A DNA stretch of 30,244 nucleotides from contig JABANP010000592.1 of assembly GCA_013115135.1 (NCBI GenBank), positions 1-30,244 on the forward strand. Direction: 5' to 3'. Positions 1 through 9,590 of the stretch are shown piece after piece (the first letter of the stretch is position 1; each line of letters begins with the position of its first letter). The stretch comes from Perkinsus olseni. Lineage: Eukaryota > Perkinsozoa > Perkinsida > Perkinsidae. The position numbers and the translations under genes are program-made. Under the pieces are notes generated by a model. It was not told the DNA's origin. It searched no databases and saw only the letters and a program-made list of their open reading frames with translations.

Positions 1-156
1 TTGGTATTACTTCGTTCAAGTTTACGTATTGCTCAGGTGACAGAAAATCCGCTATGAAGCGGATATTTTAAGAACAGGTAAGAATAGCCGGCCTGCTACA
101 ACGCTTCGATCCGAGATTTCTCATGTGGATCCCAGAGTTATCGACGGTGGACTCAC

Positions 157-2632
157 ATGAGCAAGTCGATCATTCCCTGGAGAGCACCAGCGCTCTGATG
201 TTCATACAGGCCAAGCTTGAAGTGCATTCCCATCACGGCGAAGTCGCTCCCGCTGTGGCTGAGCTCCTGAGGAGGAACCAAACTAGTAACTATGTTGTAC
301 CAGAGCCACTTTAGCTTAGTGGTAGAGCGTCTGCTTCGTAAGCAGAAGGTCGTCAGTTAAATCCTGGCAAGTGGCTTTTCTCCAATCCCACCATATTACA
401 ATATCAAAGGGACACTGCCCATCTTGCTGAGGCTCAAAGTAGCGGAAAATCGCTTCTGGATTGCGGAAGACATCCCTGGCAAGGAGCAAACCACCAACTC
501 CAGCACAAAATAATGATTCATCAATTTCAGAATCAGCTGAGCAACAGAGGGTTCAGCTAACCACTTGTTATTAAGCTGATCCAATCGAGCATAGCCATCA
601 TAGCTCACCTAGGCCCCATGAAGCCGTTCATCGCTCGTTGCATGCACAGGATAGCAGCCTCGGTACCTTTAAACTACGGGCTCCAAAGTGATGGAGGTCA
701 CGACGGGTCTCACTTATAGCCGCCGAAGCGCCTTTAGAGTCAGACAGCTGCTTCCCGGCTCTGATGCCCCTCCACGGGATGTAATGCACGACGAACATTC
801 CTGAACGACGATGCCAGACCATTGGTCATACCGTAACACAGGCCGCGGGTTCGAATACCCTCAAGGACTATTTTATGACTTTCAGAAAGGAAGCCACGTC
901 CCACTACTACCAATAGCTGCTTCAATCTGTTCCGGAGTGGCTCCCATCAAAGCGCCATACACCGCGGCCGAAGCGATAGCACCATGGACCTGTCCGACTC
1001 TGAGAGCAATCGAAGCCCGACGAGGGCCGCCTTACCACGTGGTCGATTTTGTACGTCTTCAACGAGAACACCTCACACAGACGGCCGCGGATCTCATCTG
1101 AATGGGGGACAGCTCAGAATTTCGGAGATGAGAGTTTGAACTTTGACAGATGCTTTCGAGATGTCGAAACGAAAGTAGCGAGACCGTGCTCTGCATTTAC
1201 TCTGGCTTCAATTGGTCATCACAAAAAGATGCTGGACACCCTCGGATACAGCAACACTCGACTATTGTGTTGAAAACGGATAACGATGATGACTTTCATC
1301 GTAATGATCATACCGATCATACCAATCATACCGTACGAACAGGACAGGCGACGATTGAAGAGGGCCCAGACCGCTTACCGCCAACTTACCGACTAGGATC
1401 ATAGCCTTCAGAGCTTTCTTGCCATCAACCTCGCCCGTCTTCTGAGCAGCAGCGACTACCACTGGGTAGAAGTCATTATGCCCAAATTCTCCGGCCTAGA
1501 ATAACAGAACTACCGAGGATCGAACCCGGGGTCTTCCGACTACCTGGTGCTTCGGATTACCCGCGTTGTAGCCGAACACCGTGCCTAACACATAAGCAGT
1601 GAGACTTGTCGCGCGCCACGAAATTCCTACCATTCGAATCCCACTCTCTCACAGCACTCGAGTTAGCGGCGATCGCCTTCTCAGCCTTCACCTTCTCGGA
1701 GCTTCCGAAAACTTTCGCACCTCGCCTGACATCGAAAGTCACTGCGCCACGAAATTGCAGCAATAACGGATGGTAAGGCTCGAGTGAATGTTAGCCATCA
1801 ACGATCGACACAACGCCCCCTCATAAATCCTGCACCGGATATTGGGAACAGCGCCAATCTTCCCTTCTCGAAAAAACAGAAGAAACCGGAAAAATCAGCG
1901 CTATCCTTCACAGCAAAGGACTCAAAAAAAGGGAAAAAATCTGCGCCTTTTTCCATCTTCAAAAACCGCAAAAATGGAAAAATTTCGAAATACTCGTGAT
2001 CATGTGCTCAGCGAACCAACCCCAACCTACGGGTCCCTATACTCCTCCAAGGCCTCACTTCTCAACAGCGTCGGGGCGTTAGTGTGCATGGCCAACGCTG
2101 AGATGCCACACATAACCTGGAAGCTCATATCAAGGAGAATCGTAAAACGAGAGACTCACAGAATCAGTGTGGAACATCTCCACTCTTCTGTAGACAGCCG
2201 GATCGATGTCGCCGCCAATCTGACAAGATTCGATGGGATTAGGAGTAGCGGAAGGTGTGGTATAGCGTTCTCACCTTGCCGTCTAGGAATTCCACAGCAA
2301 ACTTGCCGATCCCTAGAGCTTGATTGGAGTCACGGGGAAGAACAACCTGAGCAGTGTGTTGAGCATATCCCGCTGATCCTATCTTGCTCCGATAAGAAGC
2401 TACGCTGAGTGGCGGATGGCAAGAAGATGAAGGATTGGATCCCTGGCGGTGGTGTTATCAATCAGCCGGTCTCAAACAAACGTACTGCGGTGATTCTGCA
2501 TGACAGAAAGATTTCCGAAGATGCGCTCACCTTGGTGTCAGCAGCAGCACTGAAGGCTCGGACTCCAGAGGAAGCGGCAGTCACGAAGGAGAATGCTGGG
2601 CGGACGGTTGGGTAGCCGATCTTTGACAACAT
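157..2632 (-). CDS. MmgE/PrpD family enzyme (2-methylcitrate dehydratase-like), mitochondrial, 3' end outside window
   Basis: Exons (minus, in order): 2632-2531, 2378-2275 (5' edge uncertain), 2219-2160, 2116-2031, 1741-1631, 1584-1544, 1495-1390, 1097-1036, 999-911, 800-714, 666-609, 475-400, 266-157. Exon 1 encodes 34 residues starting MLSKIGYPTVRPAF, rich in R/S/A without acids until its end, as in a mitochondrial presequence. Family-like stretches follow: MFHTDS, TNAPT, AVREWDSNG, YKIDHV, HYIPWRGIRAGKQLSDSKG, FRNPEAIF, DFAVMGMHFKLGLYEHQSAG. I recognise these as MmgE/PrpD (2-methylcitrate dehydratase/cis-aconitate-type lyases). Most junctions keep phase, but 2031/1741 and 1036/999 do not in my reading, and the second gap is only 36 nt. 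Either a micro-exon is missed, a base is missing in the assembly, or the gene is decaying. The C-terminus continues left of the window. The family call is from memory; substrate is not determined. Confidence 0.8.
305..376 (+). tRNA. tRNA-Thr (anticodon CGT), inside an antisense intron
   Basis: Full 72-nt cloverleaf: acceptor arms GCCACTT and AAGTGGC pair perfectly. The D-stem is GCTT/GAGC, the anticodon stem TCTGC/GCAGA around loop TTCGTAA (anticodon CGT, codon ACG), and the T-stem GTCAG/CTGGC pairs with one G-T. TTTT follows directly (376-379), fitting Pol III termination. The T-loop reads TTAAATC rather than the usual TTCGANT, so the B box is weak and the copy could be a pseudogene despite its intact stems. 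It lies in the 267-399 intron of the minus-strand PrpD-like gene. Confidence 0.8.
801..910 (+). repeat. T-arm-like sequence (841-866) in PrpD-like intron
   Basis: The plus strand reads GGCCGCGGGTTCGAATACCC, a tRNA T-arm/B-box look-alike, antisense to the host gene. No complete cloverleaf can be drawn around it. Confidence 0.55.
1496..1543 (-). repeat. 48-nt intron made of a tRNA 3'-half-like sequence
   Basis: On the gene strand the intron opens GTAGTCGGAAGACC, continues with the T-arm CCGGGTTCGATCC, and after about 15 nt ends TTCTAG. Both flanking exons join in phase 0 (CAG then GCC). Nearly the whole intron is the T-arm segment plus a short pyrimidine-rich acceptor. Confidence 0.65.
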
Positions 2633-3194
2633 TGTAAGGAGGACTTAGTTGGGCTTAACAAGAAAGATGGTACTTGTGCTGAGATACTCGAAACACATCG
2701 GCTAGTTGAAGAATCTTCGCTGTGCGCAGATTCTCGGTGGCCGGTCTACGTGCAACGGCAGGGGGAAGAAGAATCTGGGATAGATTCACAACTCAATTCA
2801 TTCGTTTACTAGACTATTAGCGGTAGTCACATGTACTATTCAAGAAGGCCAGTGTGGCTGTGATCAGAACGGCTACTGTAGGAAAGTACGAGCGTGATCC
2901 TAAAGCGCCATCCAGCTACCGATTGCTGAATTAGGGGCTCCCAGACTATGCCACACCGAAGATGCAGAGACAGGGCGACGCTCGCTTCAAGCCTACCGAG
3001 AGCCCTCGACTGAGCACATCGGCAAGAGTCTAATTAAGCCAGAACCACTGGCGTTGGACTATAAACTCACACACACAATAGATGGTTGAACTCACCAGCT
3101 TAACCCCATCAAACCCGACCCTCTCAAACGACCTAAGCAGACCCCTCCGGATGAAGATTGAAATCAACTCAACAACAAAGGCCTGCAAAAAACA
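2633..3194. other. Intergenic, between PrpD-like start and dCMP deaminase stop
   Basis: About 560 nt without a supported exon. It must hold the PrpD-like promoter and the deaminase 3' end. A copy of the dispersed motif GAATCTTCGCTGTGCGCA lies at 2711-2728. A short open frame with good splice edges at 3096-3182 overlaps the deaminase 3' flank and is treated as chance. Confidence 0.6.
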
Positions 3195-6146
3195 TCAACA
3201 GCCCGAATTTTTCCGCCCAGCGACCATTGGTACACGAAGACTCGACGAGGGAGGTATGAATCGCCTGAGGAAAGTGGAGCCAACAGATTAACTGGCCATA
3301 CTAGCCCCGTCAAAAAGTAAATCAAAAACTTAGAATTGACTCCCAAGTTGAGCTGAACACGCAAAGGGCTGTGAACTAATCGATGGTTGAAAGACCCCAT
3401 TATCATGATATCTTGAGACCGATGAAACGGTAGGATACGTGCGCATGCGTGCAACTCACTCGCAATGAACATGCGCCAAACGCAGCATCCGTCTGCTCGC
3501 CCGCGCGCTGTCGGTATCGTGATGACTGTCCGAGGCATAATACACATGCGTGATACCCGCCTGAGGTAAGAATTTCGTGGCGCGCGACAAGATTGCTCAC
3601 TGGCCCACCTGTAGGATTAATTTGGCACACTCATGACACGGGAAAAGAGTGGTCTATATCGCACAGTCTCTGATGTCGTGCTGGTTCTTGTTCATGATGG
3701 CATTCATCTCAGCATGGCACACAAACCAATATCTGATAAAAATATGCTCAGTGTCAGCTAGCAGTAGAAGCTGACCAAAAACGGACGAGATTCAATATTG
3801 AATATTCAGAATACTACATCAAGTTGATGGCATCTTGCACGAGAAGTTGTATTAAACATAACGTAATAATTGATAGTGGGCGCACAAGTGAACTCGCCGT
3901 CCCCGCCTCTCACTTAGAGTCAATCGGTTTGTCCCCCTTCTTCCCCCAGTTTAACAAGGCATCGTTATCAATCTCTCCCATCGACGGGAAGCCATTGTAT
4001 CTGACAGTCTTGAACTACCACCACGCTGGAGAGCTCATCCCATCGCGAAATTACAAACGTTTCTAATCAGTTCTCACGATTAGTCAAACAAGTCAATACA
4101 AACCGTAAGCAGAACGCGTTACATATGCACGATTTTCATGTAATCCCGCCGTCACAACTCGGATAAATCCGAGAACTTTTCTTTTGCATGAAGATGTCCC
4201 ATTATCATCACCATAATTCGGTGGTGTGCGCAACAAACTCAATACCGTGGCTGGGATATGGCAGCGGAGCCGCAAAATGCAATGCTGATATTGATCGGGT
4301 CCGGCTTCATATGCACCCACTTGGGCGGTCTCTCTTCTAGGAAAAAGAGTATTTTGTATTCTCTTTTTATTCAGCCTTAAGCAACAGTCTCCACCAAGGC
4401 AGGCTCGCGGTGAGAACTGTTTACTCGATAAATACCAAGATCAGGGAAAACCGACAGATCCAAGACTTAGCTGGAGTCTGCTCAACCGCCTGAATCAGCA
4501 CTACAGCGTGTACCAGTAAGCCAAGGGCCTCAGTGTTCCCGTAGATCACCAAAATCCCAGCGAGAAACTCGAAGAAGTCGCCGATGGCCTCGCAGTCCGC
4601 GTCTGAGCCCTCTGTTGATCTAGCTAAAGCAGCTGACTGAGAGCGGGCGACAAGCTCAGAGAATGAGACAAGAATCCAGCAAAGAGAACATGCGAGAAAA
4701 GAAAGGACTGCTTCTTTACGAGGCTCTCGTACTTGTAGATGTGCTCAACCAGAGCCTCAGGCTTGCCCAGGCCATTGCTGCGACCAAGCTCATCTCTCAT
4801 CACAGACAGAAAGGCATGAAGAGAGCGCGCAAGAGAAAGCGCTCAGCCGTTCCCCATTGGGTAATCCCCAATGAGGAGTCCTCCCCTTGGCCTGGGGTTA
4901 ACTCTGGCGTAAAGTCTGATGATTGGTTCTATGCGCCCGAGACTGATGAGGCGGGTCGTCAGCAACGTCGCGAGCACTCGTCTGGCCCGTATTCGTTGAG
5001 TTCATGGTGGGGATGGGGTCCTAAGATGGGCCTCGCTGATGCGGCATCGGACTAGCTGTAGTGGCAGCGTGTCATCGTGACATTACCAAGTGCAAGCATC
5101 AACCGTCGGAGTCTCTAGGATGTATTCCACAAATAAGGATTTCGCCTCGGAAAATCCCGAGTACCCGTCTCGACCTTCCCAAGGAGTTACGACCAGTTAA
5201 TAATCAAGTCGTAATACGACCGTCGCATTAAGTGATAAAGAAGACGCTCCACCCGCGCCGCAAGTCAGAACATAGCTAACAGCGGATTGTTCAACAATGG
5301 ATAAGCATTATTGGTACCAAGAACAGAAGCACAACCGGTGTACTGAACATGATTACTCAACTTCACTATGAACAAGGCGGATCGCAGCTGGACTGCTGCG
5401 ATGAGCGAATAAATCGCCCAAGATCCAAACCGCGGTTCGATACAGCTTTATCGTGAAGTCTTCAAGTGTATTCAGTGACACGACGTGACAATTTCGATCA
5501 ACCAAGGCCACCTCAGATCAGCGCTCGAAGAAATCTCAACCGGGTATGGGTAATTCAGAACTTCAGAATTAAGTTTGAGCGAGAAATGTAATAGAAATAT
5601 AGCTCACGAAAATTTCACGATGAAATAACAGAGATTGTCGGCACCGGCGGTGGCCCACCGCACTCACCCGATGCCCACCACTTTATTATCAGGGTTGACG
5701 ATCACTGCACCGACCTGAGTAGAATGCTCATTCGAAGACCAAACTCATTTGATGGCGATCAATAACCAGGCAGACTTTAGAATCGTCTAGATTGCGCCCG
5801 CGATTAACGACAATTTACCGCTGCGGTAATACCGCACTAGCTGTGCGGCACTACGGCGAAGGAGCTAATTGCTTCAATTTGTTATCGTAGCGAAGAATAC
5901 TGATCTAACAAGAGAGTACACCGATGTTCACGAACTAAGATCACCCCACTCGGTCGCTACATGGCTCAAAGTCTCTCTCAAGCTATGTTAAATCGCCGCC
6001 AAAGAGAACCGAACCTGCGTGGAGGGGTCCTTGCTCCTCATCGCTGTGACATGCGCCAGTGCCATGAAGTATTCCGCCCATCCAAGATTGTCCTCTCTCG
6101 GGCCCGGGTCGTCCTTCGGCACCTTCATGATCGGTGACTCGGACAT
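3195..6146 (-). CDS. DCTD: Deoxycytidylate (dCMP) deaminase with an in-frame TAG in exon 4
   Basis: Six exons: 6146-6015, 5714-5668, 4000-3914, 3732-3609, 3560-3460, 3264-3195; 186 codons plus stop, all junctions in phase. Expected role: zinc-dependent deamination of dCMP to dUMP for dTTP synthesis. Exon 1 has WAEYFMALAHVTAMRSKDPS and exon 2 VGAVIVNPDNKVVGIG. Exon 3 contains YNGFP. Exon 4 has the zinc/catalytic HAE in VCHAEMNAIMNKN and the PCxxC ligands in TLFPCHECAKLIL. Exon 5 has AGITHVYYASDSHHDTD. Length fits the family (about 178 in human). Codon 26 of exon 4 (3656-3654) is TAG where the family has Tyr, just before TTLFPC. No splice option avoids it, so this is a nonsense allele, a young pseudogene or an assembly error. 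The last exon (RFIPPSSSLRVPM) is the least certain. Intron 4 (48 nt) carries GCGCGCCACGAAATT. Confidence 0.85.
4001..5667. other. 1.67-kb intron 2 of dCMP deaminase with long open frames
   Basis: About thirty times larger than most introns here. On the minus strand an open stretch starts MRDELGRSNGLGKPEALVEH near 4800. After a possible 85-nt intron it continues as SDADCEAIGDFFEFLAGILV (about 4450-4610). A plus-strand frame at 4663-5055 overlaps it and is basic (KRARKRKR). Codon usage looks gene-like, but I recognise no family; a nested gene, an old insertion or chance are all possible. Elsewhere (5200-5660) the intron is stop-rich. The tight palindrome TGCGGTA-a-TACCGCA lies just upstream of it at 5822-5836, in intron 1. 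Confidence 0.4.
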
Positions 6147-6495
6147 GGCTGAACAAAGCAAGCTGAGAGGTGGGAACGAAAATAGTCATTCAGTTCCCAC
6201 AAAATGGCCGTATCTTTTGACACCGCGGTTCACCATCGCGAGATGCATACGGAATTCCACGCCCCAGTGGAGCTACTACACTGGAGCGCGACAACGGCTT
6301 CCCGACAGTCGGGACCTGACTTTTAAAGTCCAAGGACCATCTTACCGGCAAGACTTGAGACTCAGAGGTGCTTGATAGGTCACCCGCTGGAGGTACATAA
6401 TTAACACGGACTTCAGCGGAGCGAAGCGCAATGCAACTTATGTTATTTAGGAAACGTTGGAGATCACGTTGCTCTAGGAGTCAGTCTCACGCTCT
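6147..6495. promoter_or_regulatory. Intergenic: dCMP deaminase upstream region and PCIF1-like 3' flank
   Basis: Short gap of 349 nt between two minus-strand genes. It has to contain the deaminase promoter. I see no clear TATA box. A copy of the GGAGCGAAGCGC motif lies near 6418. Confidence 0.4.
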
Positions 6496-8242
6496 TTAAA
6501 GGCCTCTCATTAGCACTAGCCTCCTGAAAAGCGACCAATCAAGAATCTTAGGTCGACCCTGGCATCGCGTGAGTGCCCAAGATACCTCCTCAGGGGTCTT
6601 CTTCATCAGAGCTACTAGCTCCTCGATCCTTTCCCGCTCATCATCCCTCAAGTGACCATCCTTACTATACAGCAAAAGCCTCGAACCAAACTTCGCGTTA
6701 ATCGGCCTCCATTTCTAACAACATCCGCCACTAACAAGCTTCGACCTAAGATTCCCTCACCTGATAGTCCCAGTAGTAGTGCTCGTATTTCCCAAGCAAT
6801 CGATCCTCCGCCAGCACTCCCTTCAACTTCCCTGCCTCATCCCGTCCCCGCAGAGCCTTGATACCGGGCGCGTCGTCCCACTGCGGTACTATACACAGGA
6901 CCCGGATCCGCGCGTCAAGATCGACCAGCTCGGCCACTCTATGGGCGCAGTTCATGAGCTCAGATTCGAGATAGGGCGGATTGAGAACGAGCGTGAGTGG
7001 CTGGTCGGCCTCGAGGGTGTTAAGAATCTTCGTTACTTCTTCAATAACAGGAGCGCCATACACAGTCCCGAGCGATCCGAACACCTGAATAACAGCCTTC
7101 AACCTAACCTATTTCGTATCTTCCTCGGTTAAAGCTAAGATTCCCTACCATATCCAAACTGAAGGGGCTGCAATATCTATTTAGCGTATGATTGAATGGG
7201 CTGGCGTATCCTTCCAGCTGCGCATTCAGCTGGCTCTCGACGAATTGGTAAACCTACAGCCACGTGCCAAAGCAGATCACTTTCCCTTCGTCGAGCAGGC
7301 TACCACCTTGGGCCCGAATCCCCAGTAGAGAGGAGATGATGCCATGATATAGCAGACGACACAGAGCTTGAATAATTTCGTGGCGCGCGGGAAAATATCG
7401 CAATCTTCCACGTTCAGGCGAGTCTTCAGGAAGGTCTCTGCTGATGTGATCATCTCCTGGTACCGCTCCTTCGTCATCTCCAAGGAAAGATACTCCGGGT
7501 CGGACTGAACAGAGAATTTACCGGAAGGGGGAATCCAAGGTTGATCCGCGACTGAGACGCAGGCACAAGATACGTCTGACTCACATCATGGACGAATTTG
7601 ATATTCGTTGGGTCGCCGACCGGCTCCTCTTTTATCCGACCCACAACAGCATCAACGTCCACAGTCTCCTCCGTCACCGGCAGGATACCGCACCTGGCTC
7701 TCTTATCATCGAAAGGTCCCGGGTTCAACCCCTAGCAACAACTTACTTCTCCGCAAAGTCTTGAAGATCGGATGCCCCTGCGCATGCGTCAAGTGTCGAG
7801 CATTCAAGGTGCTTCTCACGAACTTCAGACTGAAGCTTCTCTAAAACCTGCGAAAGTGATCAAAAGGTCCCCGGATCGAATCCCCCCACATACCTTTTTG
7901 AACGGTATTCGCCCGTTGATGACCGCTATGTAGAAGCGGCCATAGCAGTTGTGGAACTCATACTTTCGGTAAAACTTCCGTCGTCGAACGAAATTCGGGC
8001 AGCCCTTCGAGAACCTCAAATCTTTCACGATTCTTTCCCGTGCGCTCAACAATGTCAACGTAACGGCCGCGTACTGAAAAAGAGAGCCTCGCTTCGGAGC
8101 AAACAAATTAGTAAGAACAAGTGCAGCCATTTCGACAACGCTCGCTAGGTATACGTTGTCCTGTCGCAGGCGCGCACGCCGCTTTTGTGAGGTTGTCTCC
8201 TGCTAGACTTGAGCAATTTACCCTCAGACTGCTGACGATTAA
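6496..8242 (-). CDS. PCIF1: PCIF1/CAPAM-like cap-adenosine N6-methyltransferase (5' end unresolved)
   Basis: Exons: 8242-8222 (tentative), 8073-7990, 7925-7894, 7847-7747, 7693-7585, 7504-7307, 7253-7149, 7084-6761, 6714-6496 (stop TAA). Junctions keep phase. Key stretches: GYASPFNHTLNRYCSPF (matches the ASPLN..YCSAF region of PCIF1), FGSLGTVYG, the catalytic NPPY (NPPF in human PCIF1), then CIVPQWDD, YEHYYWDYQ, and the closing strand FGSRLLLYSKDG. Known family role: N6-methylation of the cap-adjacent 2'-O-methyladenosine of mRNA, in the nucleus. A GCGCGCCACGAAATT copy inside 7504-7307 can be read as codons or as a 45-nt in-frame intron (about 7369-7413). I could not place the N-terminus or any WW domain. 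The exon candidate at 8648-8707 may be its start. Confidence 0.8.
7694..7746 (+). repeat. 53-nt PCIF1-like intron with antisense T-arm
   Basis: The plus strand reads CGAAAGGTCCCGGGTTCAAC followed by CCC, antisense to the host gene. The flanking exons join as AA+G (Lys), so the intron is well supported. Confidence 0.6.
7848..7893 (+). repeat. 46-nt PCIF1-like intron with antisense T-arm
   Basis: The plus strand reads AAAAGGTCCCCGGATCGAAT followed by CCC. On the gene strand the intron runs GTATGT to TTTCGCAG, phase 0 on both sides. Confidence 0.6.
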
Positions 8243-8295
8243 CTGAGATTGACTCCTCTATCCGCGTATTGGACTACAGTATTTCCCGCTCATCC

Positions 8296-8476
8296 TACAG
8301 GGTGCCGACTTAAAAAGGGCCCACCCCTCTTGATTTCTTCGTGAGAACGAGTTGCGGCTAAAAACGGGGTTATGTAGAGCTGAACGAGAGCTCCCGATTG
8401 GTGTACATTACAACTCCTAACTCGTCCGTTTCAAAAATTTATGAGGGGTGGGCCCTTTTTAAGTCGGCACCCTGTA
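8296..8476. mobile_element. MITE with 32-bp perfect terminal inverted repeats and TA duplication
   Basis: The left end TA-CAGGGTGCCGACTTAAAAAG (continuing to CCACCCCTC) is repeated exactly, inverted, at the right end up to CACCCTG-TA. The 181-bp total includes the TA dinucleotides. TA target duplication and short length suggest a non-autonomous Tc1/mariner-type element, though the superfamily is not provable here. It lies upstream of or in an intron of the PCIF1-like gene. On the minus strand its edges read ACAG^GGTGCC and CCCTGTAG^, so it carries splice-site-like ends. Confidence 0.85.
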
Positions 8477-8647
8477 TATTGCTCCAATATGGAGGTGCGC
8501 TGACGCTGAGTGGCAGACGACATGAAAGATTTGATTCCACACGGAAAGACTCGGCTGCTGCGTTCTCAGCCACTCGGTCTCTGACACTCAGAAGAAATAT
8601 TTTAATTTTCAATCTTCTGCAGTTATCCCCGACGCTGATGAGCTTAC

Positions 8648-8707
8648 TTGGCGCATGCAGCCGTCCAGATCACTCGCAAGATTCTCGGCGGACTCAAAAT
8701 CGGTCAT
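8648..8707 (-). CDS. Exon candidate, 20 codons, possible start exon of the PCIF1-like gene
   Basis: ATG at 8707 opens MTDFESAENLASDLDGCMRQ, followed by a good donor (CAA^GTAAGC). Reading continues open upstream to a further ATG at 8815. No downstream acceptor with matching phase was found, so assignment to the PCIF1-like gene rests on position and strand only. Confidence 0.35.
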
Positions 8708-8836
8708 GGAAAACTGTAAGCATGGAAAACTGCATAAATACAATGAGCACAAGTAACACTTTCCCCAGGATATTGAATCGACATCAACATAGTAGAGAAC
8801 CGTGTCGATGATCATCGCGCGAGTAGGTGCAAAGTC

Positions 8837-8973
8837 TCACGGCTGTTTCAGTTCATCCCAAGTGGGTAATTTGGTGAGCAATCTCGGGCCGAGATTGTTA
8901 CCATCGTTGCTAATCACTTCTTGAGATTCTCGGCAGTCCGCAAAGCGTTTGATAGGTAACACGACAACGCGAC
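8837..8973 (-). CDS. Unrecognised C-terminal exon candidate
   Basis: After the acceptor ATCGGCAG the frame encodes 44 residues including RVVVLPIKRFADC and LLTKLPTWDELKQP, then TGA. It is protein-like, with WDEL near the end, but I know no family. It lies between the PCIF1-like 5' region and the RFC3 3' end. An odd palindrome (8880-8896) lies within the frame. Confidence 0.3.
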
Positions 8974-9590
8974 CTGCCGATGATCGACTATTGTATCCCT
9001 CCGGGAGGGACCCTCCCTCTCCTGCGCTATGACGTTGTAGAACGATCCTTGCTACTAGTACATAAATTCAGCACGATAACTTCTCTCTCTGATCACGATA
9101 TGCTACAATGTAGATACTAAATGTTACGGCATCGTGAAGGTCCATTGGACCTAGCTCCACCAGGTCCAAGTTTTCCCCTTATTCTAACATGGAACAACAA
9201 GAGTTAACATCCACCAGAGTCTGGTGACCAGACTATTCACCGCCGCTTCTCTCGATCATCAACTTAGACAGGAGTTTTCTCATCCGTCACTCTGGGTGGT
9301 AATCAGCAAAAACCTTTGCGGGGCGCAGTAAAACACACAACTGTTTGGACAACAACCTTAACCGCGAATCCCTCAACGACTGGTCGGAAATGTGCATGCC
9401 GACATGTGTCGGTGACGAGAAAATTTTCCGGAAAATCCAGGCGAATTCTCGTCCATCATCGCACAAGGGCAGTTCGGTTGAACTCGACCGAGTAAGATCG
9501 AGACATTCGGAGTCACTACCGGCAACGCAGGCAACACAACCAGTTCGACCAAGCTGATGCGTGCAGGAAATTACCAATAGTAGTAGTTAA
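8974..9590. other. Region without a supported gene, several tight palindromes
   Basis: Both strands have open stretches (for example 9345-9557 plus and 9287-9577 minus) that shadow each other without convincing splice sites. Overlapping odd palindromes lie at 8997-9017 (CCCTCC-g-GGAGGG-a-CCCTCCC) and one at 9218-9234 (AGTCTGGT-g-ACCAGACT). Confidence 0.4.

Noticed and set aside
2409..2615. Plus-strand ORF MADGKKMKDWIPGGG
   Set aside because: Its right part is antisense to the mitochondrial presequence exon of the PrpD-like gene, which has a proper ATG and donor.
3096..3182. Minus-strand exon AFVVELISIFIRRGLLRSFE with good splice edges
   Set aside because: It overlaps the 3' flank of dCMP deaminase right after its stop, fits no protein, and its neighbours do not join in phase.
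4663..5055. Plus-strand 130-codon ORF with KRARKRKR
   Set aside because: No splice signals or homology recognised; overlaps a better minus-strand frame inside a deaminase intron. Kept only as part of the intron description.
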